64,000 nt of DNA, taken from positions 9,625,001 to 9,689,000 of the forward strand of contig BSBM01000436.1 of the NCBI GenBank assembly GCA_027924585.1, read 5' to 3'. This DNA is from Larix kaempferi. Its lineage: Eukaryota > Streptophyta > Pinopsida > Pinales > Pinaceae. Both the position numbers and the translations under genes were made by a program. Of this stretch, positions 55,613 through 64,000 are shown piece by piece (positions within the stretch are counted from its first letter, which is position 1; every line of letters begins with the position of its first letter). The notes beneath the pieces are model-generated. The model worked only from the letters and a program-made list of their open reading frames with translations. It was not told where the DNA came from and made no database searches.

Positions 55613-55969
55613 GTTTACGGGCCCTTGGTTTTGGGTAACCCGTGGTATTTTCCCATTGTATTTCCCCTATAAAAGAAAGACTTTGTAATACGACTAGTGC
55701 AAGATGTATTAGGTTTTATGCATTGTAAATATCTCTGAGATTAAAGAAGAGAGACTGTGAGACAATGAAGAGGAAGTGCAGCAGTTGTGATGCAGGTTGT
55801 ATCCCTTCACTTTGCTGGACGGAATAATAATAAGGACTGGCAACTTCAGTGTGGACGTAGCCCAAGTTAGGGTGAACCACGATATCTCTGTGTCTCTCTT
55901 ATAATGTGTGTGTGATTATATTTGCATTTCTGTTTATTGTTATTGCTCTGCGATCCTATGTTTCTAACA
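55613..55969 (+). repeat. X-type LTR fragment in opposite orientation
   Basis: GGTTTTGGGTAACCCGTGGT onward to TTTCTAACA aligns with the reverse complement of 27022-27350. It is plus-oriented, lacks the first part of U3, and no primer site follows. It adjoins a minus-strand integrase fragment, so its orientation does not fit a simple copia element. Confidence 0.85.
55668..55674 (+). promoter_or_regulatory. TATA box in X-type LTR
   Basis: CCCCTATAAAAGAAAGAC. The corresponding site in the other X LTR is CCCCTTTACAATAAAGAC, so the box is better preserved here. Confidence 0.5.
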
Positions 55970-56760
55970 AGGTTTTTTTGGTCTTCTTGAAGTATCCTGG
56001 ATCAAATTGGAGGTCAATGGTTAGGGTTTGTCCCTTATAGGTTTGGGAATAAGGTTTTATGATAAAACCCTAGGGTGTCGTTGGTGGAGAAGAAGAAGAG
56101 AGGAGGACATTTTGACTTGGAGGATGTGTTGGGGCAATTCTTCCATATTGGATCTCTTTGGTTGAGCTAGGGTTTTATTGATTTTCCTAGCCAAGGTTTC
56201 AGAGAGGTATTGGGATCGTACTAGCCTTGAGAGAAGGCTATGGTATGTACATGTACTTCATCTTAAGCATATAAAGGAAGTTTTCAGTTATTCAAAACTT
56301 GTGCATTTTCTATATTTAATTTCCAACAATATATATTATTCACGTATTGTTATTTACATCTATATATGTGTTAATGCTTTGACATAAATAAAAGGACAAT
56401 TGTTAAGTCATTTGACATTAGCATCGAGGAATATAAGATTTTTTTGTTGCTACTGTATATGTTGTTTTACTATTGTTATTACTGTTGTAAAAGATCATTT
56501 TCAAATTTGGTTTATGTGGAATAAGTTGCCCTGGAGGGCTAAAACTCATTGAGGTTGTTTGGTATCTTTTCTCCTTGGATTCCCTATAAAATTGGACCAT
56601 TTGAAAGTGAAATATTGTTATCTTTATAGTTTTGTCTTATACACTATTTCATAATAGCTGAAAGACTAAAAAATCATGTGATTAAGACCTAGGAAACCTC
56701 TTGTTAAAGAGCTTAAAGTTTTGTTTTGCATTAAAGCATTTTTTGTTGGAAATTTATACA
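55970..56760 (+). repeat. Copia K, copy A: LTR 3' part
   Basis: Aligns with 58375-59162 and 62960-63743. It begins abruptly at the X-type LTR end and ends AATTTATACA just before a primer-like site. The U3 part is missing. Confidence 0.82.
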
Positions 56761-56775
56761 TGGCTTAAGAGCTTG
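56761..56775 (+). other. Copia K copy A degenerate primer site
   Basis: TGGCTTAAGAGCTTG aligns with TGGTTTAAGAGCTCG at 59163 and resembles the initiator-Met site TGGTATCAGAGC with two to three changes. Confidence 0.6.
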
Positions 56776-56964
56776 TTGTGCCTAAGATCACTCTAGAGTA
56801 GGAGGGTGGCTACATTTCAGCTAGAGATCACGTGGAAGAGGTACTTGACCTTGTTGAGGTTATGGGGTTTCAAACCACGAGTCTCTTGGAGAAGCACTTT
56901 GACCCTTGGAAGAGTTGTTTCTACTTTATATATTGTTGATTGTGTTGACTTGACGCTTATTAGG

Positions 56965-57582
56965 GATGTGTAAAGTGACTATTGGTCGTAGAAAGTGTGA
57001 TAGGTTGGATGGAGCTTTGAATTTTATTCCATGGAAGCTAGAGATTCAGATTCTTATGTAAGAGGTTGATCTTTAGGAACATGTTGATAAGGAGATTCCA
57101 TAACATATTGATTTAGCATAGTTGGCCACTCATTAAAGGAGGGAAGGTAATTAAGTGAAGGGAATCATTCTTGATTACGTTGAGGATCGCCTTATCGCAC
57201 ACATTTTAGATAAGACAACATGTAAGAACATGTTTGATGCTTTGGTCAACTTGTGTCTAAAATCTTGTGCTTCTTGATAGTTTCTCTTGAAAAAATAACT
57301 TCCAAACATTTACATGAGAAAGATAGATACTATGGTGAGCTATTTCACCAAGACTAGTGAATTGGAGGACTAATTGTCCCCCATTGGAAAAATAGCAGAG
57401 GATTAGGATTTGGTGTCCATTGCCTTAAAGGGACTTGCTACTCTCTGGATGCCTTATGTTCAGGGTTTTTGTACTCAAGGGATCACATCCTTGTTTCCAA
57501 AGCTTTAGGTTGATCTCCTGCAAGAAGAAATCAAATTATAGTCTTATTTGGAGCAACAAGGGGCATTAGATTTTATTGGTCT
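56965..57582 (+). pseudogene. gag: Copia K copy A gag fragment
   Basis: Copia-type gag residues with many stops: CDRLDGALNFIPWKLEIQIL, DKTTCKNMFDALVNL, then YFTKTSELED, a stop, LSPIGKIAED and LVSIALKGLATLWMPYVQGF. It aligns with 59374-59975 of copy B. It breaks off at about 57582 where an LTR of copy B begins. Confidence 0.8.
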
Positions 57583-59162
57583 CATGGTGGATTTGCACAT
57601 GAGAGATGATATATGATGGATTTACACATGAGAGATGTTTTGTGATGGATTTGCATGGTGGAGATAGATTTCTTAGAGATTGATCGACCTTAGTTGCATG
57701 ATAGCTTGGTATTATTCCCTCAAGCACTGTAATTGTCTCGGCAGTGTGGTGGACACCCTTCATGATATCCATGTGGAGAGGTTCACTTGCATGGGTATGC
57801 CTTTTTTTTACACAGTGGGGAATGCCTTAATTTGTAAGAGGAGCAATATGTATCATAGAGGAGGGAATCAAGACCTGGATAACATGGATTTCCTTGGATT
57901 CCCGATGAGAGGCTCGGAGTTGGCTTGGGGATGCCTAGGCTACCATACTATTCTTTTAAGGGGCAACTGACCCAATGGAGTACATTGCTTAGGAGGATTG
58001 ACATAATGCATGGAGGCTTGTGAAAAAAACATGTGGACTTACCTTGTTTAGCTACATCATCTATGAGCCTTAATGCATACGACATCACCTAGTAGGATGG
58101 CATGTGTAATTTGGAGTGGAGTGCTTCACTTGCATCGGCCTACAAGTGCTCATTATAGGATGTGTGTAAGGGCTTGGTCCTACATTATATTGTTGGCCTC
58201 CCTTACCTCTAATATAAACATAGGAAGGAGAAATATGTTCTCATCCACAATTAATTCACTCTTGTGTTGAGATTTGATATATACAAGAGCACGCAATAAT
58301 CTCCTCTCTCTCTCGATCTTCACTTGTACTTGATCTCTCTCTCTTTAGAGTCAATAGGATTTCTTGCTCTTCTTGTAGTATCTTGGAGCATCTTGGAGTT
58401 CAAGGTTTAGGTTTTATCTCTTAGAGGTTTCAAAATACGGTTTTATGATAAAACCCTAAGGTATTGTTAATTTTGTTGGTTGAGAAGAAGAAGAGAAGAG
58501 CACAACTTGCCTCAAAGGATGTGTTGGAGTGATTCTTGCATATTGGATATCTTTGGTTGAGTTGGGGTTTCTTCTTTTACCTAGCTAGGGTTTTGGAGAG
58601 GTAGTGGGCTCGTACTAGCCATGAGATCAGTAGGCTATGGTATGCATATGTACTTCATCTTAATCATGTGAAGGAAGTTTTTAGCTATCCAAAACTTGTA
58701 CATTTTCCATGTTTAATTTTCAGCCATATATGTTCTTTGTGTATTGTTATTTACATTTGTATATGTATGATGATTTGACATAAGTAAAAGAATTGTTCAG
58801 TGATTTAACATCATCTTCAAGTAATCTAAGGGTTGTTTTGTTGCTACTATATATTTTGTTTTACTATCATTATAACTGTTGTAAAAGACAATTTTATGAT
58901 TTGTTTTATGTGGGATAAGTTGCCCTGGAGGGATAAAACTTGTCAAGGTTTTTTAGTATCTTTTCTCCTTGGATTGCCTAAATGATTAGACTGTTTGAAA
59001 GTGAAATATTGTTCTAATTCCATTATTGTTTTAACATTGTTTCATAATATCCCAAAGGCTAAAAATTCATAGGATAAGATCCATGAAACCTCTCGTTAAA
59101 GAGGTGAAATTCTGGTTTTGCATTAAAATCTAAGAAATCATTTTTTGTCAGAAATTTATACA
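57583..59162 (+). repeat. Copia K copy B 5' LTR
   Basis: Aligns with the 3' LTR from about 62160 on. Near the start a unit TGATGGATTTGCACATGAG is repeated about 2.5 times (57585-57660). It ends AAATTTATACA before the primer site. Confidence 0.82.
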
Positions 59163-59177
59163 TGGTTTAAGAGCTCG
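59163..59177 (+). other. Copia K copy B primer-binding site
   Basis: TGGTTTAAGAGCTCG, an eroded initiator-Met site, directly follows the LTR. Confidence 0.68.
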
Positions 59178-59373
59178 TTATTGTTAAGATCACTTAAGAG
59201 TAAGAGGGACCTTGTATTTCAATTAATCATCACCTAGTATAGGTTCTTAACCTTGTTGAGGTTGTGGGGTTTCAAACCCTATGTCACTTGGAGAAGTAGT
59301 TTGACTCTTTAAAGGATTGTGTCTACTTTATATGTTGTTGATTGTCTTGAATCGATACTTATTAGGGATGTGT

Positions 59374-60172
59374 AATGTGACTATTGGTCTTGGAGAGTGT
59401 GGCAGGTTGGATGGAGCTTCCAATTTTGTTCCCTAGAAGCTCAGGCTTTAGATCCTTTTGGAGGTCGATCTCTAGAAGCATGTTGAGAAGGAGATTCCAT
59501 AACGTTTCAATCCAACACAATTGGCCACTCATCAAAAGAGGCAAGGTTAAATGAAGATAATAATTCTTAATGCTATAAAGGATCGTCTTATGTCATTCAT
59601 TTAAGATAAGACAACGAGTAAGAATATGTTTGATGCTTTGGTCAAGTTGTTTCAAAACTCCTCTTCTTAGAAATTTATGTTGAAAAACCAACTTTCAACC
59701 ATTTACACAAGCAAGATAGATGATATGGTGATCCATTTAACCGATATCAGTGAATTGAAGGATCAGTTGTCCCCCATTGGAAAAACAATGGAGGATTAGG
59801 AGTTGGTGTGTGTTGCCCTAAAGGGGTTGGCTCCTTCTTGGATTTGTTTTGTTCATGGTGTTTGTACTCAAGAGAACATAATCAATTTCCCAAAGCTATG
59901 GGTTGATATTGTGTAAGAATAAATATGATTACAATCTTGTTTGGAGAAACAAGGGGAGGTAGATGTTATTGGTCTCATTAGGAAGACAAAGAAGGGTAGC
60001 AAGAAAGACTTCAAGAAGAACTACAAGATAGACACAAGAAACAAGGACTTGAGTAAAGTGATGTGATTTCAATATCATGAGATGGAACATTATGTCGGCC
60101 AGTGTCTGTTAAAGAAGAAGGGAAAGGATGTGAAACAAGTTGTATCTAGGACCACATCAAGTGTATAGGAAA
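59374..60172 (+). pseudogene. gag: Copia K copy B gag
   Basis: GRLDGASNFVP, DKTTSKNMFDALVKLFQNSS, DDMVIHLTDISELKDQLSPI and LVCVALKGLAPSWICFVHG are copia gag segments separated by stops. A knuckle near 60070-60110 reads FQYHEMEHYVGQC; the first Cys is a stop and the second is Tyr. It is too broken to function. Confidence 0.82.
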
Positions 60173-60246
60173 TTAACTCTTATTTTGAAATTATCTATCC
60201 CATTGATTATACTTATATTCTAACATTGTATATATTTTCAAACAGT

Positions 60247-60468
60247 ATGTGGACAATGGAGCTTTGAGACACATGACACATGACAAGTATTTAGTCAACA
60301 AGATTCAAGAGAAAGAAGCAGTCATTATCATGGAGCACAATGATGATGCTACTTATCTAATGATAGAAGTAGGTTCCATTTCCATTTAGATGCATTCACA
60401 TGATGTTCTTGATTTGGATTTTTTTTTATTTCTTCCTAAGTTGAAGAAGAATCTTCTTTTAGTGTTAT
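60247..60468 (+). pseudogene. Copia K copy B protease and pre-integrase segment
   Basis: VDNGALRHMTHDK carries the protease active site as DNGA (family D-[ST/N]-GA), followed in shifting frames by HDVLDLDFFLFLPKLKKNLL, the conserved segment ahead of integrase. Two or more stops intervene. Confidence 0.75.
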
Positions 60469-60473
60469 GATAT

Positions 60474-61352
60474 ATGTACAATGGAATCTTTAGCATCAAT
60501 GATTGCAGTCTAGTTAGTCCAAGGGATTTGGAAAAAAGGATTAGAGAGGGTGACCTTTCAGAGTTACTTACAGATCTAGTGGCATTTGTACATTCCAATG
60601 AGAGGTTGGAGGAGCCTTCTACCTTTGAGGAGGCACATGCATGGTGGGATGCTAGGGACATAGGTTTATAACCTACTATGGATGTTGTAGTAACGTCTTG
60701 TATAATTGGATACAATTATACTACTATAGTTTATTGGATCGATATTCCAACATAGTGGGAGACAGTGGTGAGCAAGGATGTGATACTTGATGATGGTGTG
60801 AGATCTTCAAGTTCATTAGATTCTTGTTCGGTGATTGAGGAGAATGTGGAGGTTGTTGTTCCAAATACTAATTCAGAGACTTAAGTATAGTCAAATCCAG
60901 AGGGAGTTGAGGTGAGATTGAGTACTGATATGCCCTCACCTACTCCATATCGTAGGAAGCCAACATGGCATCCATAGACATTATAGGATGCTCAAGAGGA
61001 TATAACAATGTCAATATCTTTAGTGAGGGAGAGTATACCCCCCAAGAGATATGTTAGTCATGTTGCATTATTTTCTTCTATCTACATGACTTTCAATTGT
61101 TTAATTGAGGAGAGGCGTGGTACCTTGATGGAGGATGATGTGAGATTAAGTCCCAAGTTTGCAACTAATGAGAGCGTTGTAGAGTATAGGACATTATTAA
61201 TGTTTTTATTTTATTTATTTCCAAGTACATTTATAGGGGCAAACCTCTCGAGCACTTCCCCTCATTTCAAGGATGGTACACAGGGTAAACCCTATATTCT
61301 CCAGGGCACAAGGTTAAGTCAACAACATGGATCGAAGCCAATACAACAATAA
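60474..61352 (+). pseudogene. Copia K copy B hinge region before RT
   Basis: The frame has ERLEEPSTFEEAHAWWDARD, typical of the RT approach (EPxSFEEA), and later TPYRRKPTWHP, then ISLVRESIPPKRYVSHVALF, the hinge that normally comes before it. The order is scrambled and integrase is absent, so the segment has been rearranged or deleted. Confidence 0.6.
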
Positions 61353-62059
61353 AATCATTATGATATCATCATGACACCTATAGCCATAAAAATTAGGTGC
61401 GAAGGATAATGATTCATCCCACAACTACTCATGATAGACCTAGTTGGCAACATGGTTAATTTATTATTTTGGATAGAGGCTTTTGCTCATGGATTCTCTC
61501 AAACATAGGGAGTTTACCATGACATTACTCTTGCTTTTGGATTCTCTCGATATGAATAAATTTACCTTGATTAGGTTATTTCACTTGCAAGAGGATTGGA
61601 GGTACATGAGAAATATTCCCGTGAGGATGGTCTTGCATGGTTTGTTACATATACCATCAACTATTCTAATATCAAGGAGTTCACTTGTGCACATTTCTGT
61701 CTTTGTAACTTTGATAGACATCATCCACTTTTTTTGGTCTTGTATGAAGATATGGTCATGTTTACAAGATGTCCTAGATAAGTCTTAATGTCGTGTTCAT
61801 TGATGTTGGCCCCTAATGTCGACTTGGAATATACATAGATTGGTATATTTATTTTGTTATAGGCTTATGTTCCTTCAGATTCATAGCTTGTCATTATTCT
61901 TTGGATAGAGATGTTTTGATAGCATGGGTGGCATGTTATTTATAGATGACAATGGTTGATTCATGGACAATAGCCAATACAAATTTTTAGGTAGCAAGTT
62001 TGGTGGAGTTTCAAAAGGAGTTAACAAGTGTTTATGTAAACATCCTTGTAAAGAGGGAC
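61353..62059 (+). pseudogene. Copia K copy B vestige of RT and 3' internal region
   Basis: A short region near 61470-61600 recalls the RT start (FAHGFSQT, a stop, GVYH) but is not convincing beyond about 20 residues. The rest shows no copia RNase H motifs. A purine tract AAAGAGGGA lies at 62050-62058. Confidence 0.45.
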
Positions 62060-62582
62060 TGTTAGTTTATTGGGTTACTCCAAAAGTGTTTATACACCAT
62101 GTTTTGGGTGCTTAATGAGATTTCAGGTACATGATGTAGGTTGAGACCTTAGATGGTACAAGTTGAATTGACATGTGAGAGCTGGTCCATGATGGATTTT
62201 CAAGGTAGAGATAGATTTCCCAAAGATTGCTTGAACTTAGTCATATGATAGCTTGGTATTATTCCCTTAATGTTGTAGTTCTATTTACAAATTGGTGGAT
62301 GTCCTTCATTATGTCCACATGAAGAGGTTCACTTGCTTGGAGAAAACCCTAGTTGGGAGTGGGGGCATTATGCATACTAGAGGAGGATATCAAAACTTAG
62401 ATAACATGGGGTTGCTTGGATTCCTATTCAAAGGCTTGGAGTTGGTGCAAGGATTCCTAGGTTGCGACATTGTTCTTGCAGGTGGAAACTAACCTAATGG
62501 ATTACATTGCTTAGGAGGATTGGTGGAGTCTATGGAGGCTTGTGATGGAAACATGTGGACTTACCATATGTAGCTTCATCAT

Positions 62583-62669
62583 CTTGGAGCCCTTATTCTA
62601 CAGGACATATCCTTCGATCCCTTATTGTTTATGACATCGCCTTGGAGCCCTTATTGTGCATGACATCAC
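62583..62669 (+). repeat. 29-bp minisatellite, three units, in copia K 3' LTR
   Basis: CTTGGAGCCCTTATTCTACA, CTTCGATCCCTTATTGTTTA and CTTGGAGCCCTTATTGTGCA start successive 29-bp units. The 5' LTR has one equivalent (GAGCCTTAATGCATACGACA near 58066), so the unit expanded after insertion. Confidence 0.8.
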
Positions 62670-62898
62670 CTTAGATAAAGACATGTGTACTTTGGAGTGG
62701 AGTGGTCACTTTTGTTGGTCTACAAGTTCTAATTGTGGGTTTCTTGTAAGGGCTTGGGCACACATTGTAATGCTGACCTCCCTTGCTTCTCATATAACTA
62801 GATGAAGGAGATAGACCTTATCATCCATAATTGATTCACCTATATTTATTCACTCTTGTGTTGAGATGTGACCTATTGAAGAGTGCATACTAGTATTA

Positions 62899-62920
62899 TC
62901 TCTCTCTCTCTCTCTCTCTT
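62899..62920. repeat. (TC)n microsatellite
   Basis: Eleven uninterrupted TC units in the K LTR; the other LTR copy has shorter broken runs (about 58306-58345). Confidence 0.9.
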
Positions 62921-63743
62921 GGCCTTCACTTGTAGTTTATCTCTCTTTGGCTTGGAGACAATAGGGTTTCTTGGTCTTCTTGGATTATTTTGGAGCATCT
63001 TTGAGGTTTAGGGTTAGGGTTTACCCTTGGAGGTTTGAGAATAAGGTTTTTTTATAAAAACCTAAGATAATATTGATGGAGAAGAAGTAAGGAATAGGTT
63101 GGTTTCCTTAGAGGATTTGTTGGAATGATTCTTGCATATTGGAGCTCCTTGGTTGAGCTAACCTTTTCTCGTTTTCCGTAACCAAGGTTTTGGAGAGCTA
63201 GTGGGCTTGGATTGGCCTCGATAGAAGGTTATGGTATGTACATGTACTTCATATTAAGCATATTAATGAAGTTTTCATTTTTCGAAAACTAATGCATTTT
63301 CCAAATTTAATTTTCAGCCATATATTTTCTTCGTGCATTGTTATTTACATATATATATGTCTCGATGATTTGACATAAAAGGATCATTATTAAATTATTT
63401 GACATCGTCATAGAGAAATATAAGGGATGTTTTCTTGCTACTCTATCAATTGTTTTATTGTTGTAAAATATATTTTTCATATCTGGTTTATATGGGATAA
63501 GTTTCCCCAGAGGACTTAAACTTATCTAGGTCTTTTGGTACATTTTCTCTTTGGATTGCCTAGAAGATTGGATTGTTTGAAAGTGAAAGGTTGTACCATT
63601 TCTATTGTTGTTTTATACAATATTTCATAACAACCCCAAGGTTTAAAATTCACGGGGTTAAAATTTTTGAAAACTCTTCTCGAAGAAGTTAAACTTTTGT
63701 TTTGCATTAAAATCTCATAAATTAGTTTTTGCCACAAATTTCA

Positions 63744-64000
63744 ACTACTCTATGTGTGCTAATACAAATCTATTCATTTGATACATAGTATTGTTGAGAT
63801 TTCACATTCTATTAAACTTAGCTACTATAAAAACTTTGATGATCATTCCAATAGTGAGGGTGACTAGTTTGTAAACTACATTGGTTATCCCAATGTTTGG
63901 CTCGCCAAAACATATCTACGACTACGATGACATTGAGACTATACTTAATTGCACCACTATTCTTTTTATATATTTAATGTTTTAGCAATAATTAAAACAC
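63744..64000. other. Unassigned sequence after copia K
   Basis: No feature seen; the window ends here. Confidence 0.4.

Larger units (their letters stand above)
57583..63743 (+). mobile_element. Copia K, copy B: degenerate Ty1/copia element
   Basis: 5' LTR (57583-59162, start truncated), primer site, gag, protease, hinge and a vestige of RT, then 3' LTR (62060-63743). Integrase and most of RT and RNase H are deleted, and stops are frequent. It lies head to tail with copy A. No target duplication is available because the 5' end is truncated. Confidence 0.82.
62060..63743 (+). repeat. Copia K copy B 3' LTR
   Basis: Starts TGTTAGTTTATTGGGTTACT after the purine tract and ends near AAATTTCA. It aligns with the 5' LTR and with copy A. 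Confidence 0.8.

Overview
The window is a piece of a large, repeat-rich plant nuclear genome. Almost every recognisable protein fragment belongs to a Ty1/copia or Ty3/gypsy LTR retrotransposon. The priming sites match plant tRNA-Asp (TGGCGCCGTTGCCGGGGA type) or initiator-Met tRNA (TGGTATCAGAGC type). The depth of nesting and decay would suit a large-genome seed plant such as a gymnosperm, but nothing seen fixes the species. No tRNA, rRNA, CRISPR array or convincing intact host gene was recognised.

Layout: (1) 1-7.27 kb, decayed plus-strand gypsy element 1, followed by a candidate LTR and a second 5' accessory ORF that breaks off into an LTR fragment of another family (to 8.32 kb). (2) 8.3-13.3 kb, the only stretch not clearly retroelement-derived; it holds a C-rich minisatellite, a possible minus-strand exon remnant and a regular array of about 65-bp palindromes. 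(3) 13.34-24.27 kb, old plus-strand copia element C with perfect 5-bp target duplications; it was later hit by gypsy element E (14.25-18.24 kb) and by an LTR now left as solo LTR H (21.31-22.39 kb). (4) 24.60-27.02 kb, a tandem satellite of about 359 bp. (5) 27.02-55.97 kb, remains of copia X carrying giant minus-strand gypsy F (2.8-kb LTRs, 15-kb internal region). F carries non-autonomous element G (38.63-43.44 kb) inside its pol and the young, apparently intact copia D (49.68-55.42 kb) inside one LTR. A second LTR-primer site-gag segment of F lies at the left and is fused to X. (6) 55.97-63.74 kb, degenerate plus-strand copia family K as one complete but decayed element plus a truncated neighbour.

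Relative ages from LTR pairs compared by eye: D youngest (3 differences in 687 bp), G about 3 percent, F about 5 percent, C about 8-9 percent. D is the only element with an uninterrupted gag-pol frame and all catalytic residues, so it is the only candidate for recent autonomous activity. The most unusual items are G, whose only ORF encodes an unrecognised 217-residue protein; an accessory domain that appears to occur 5' of gag in element 1 and 3' of pol in F; the palindrome array; and the continuous ORF of E, which has lost its reverse transcriptase and integrase core without losing frame.
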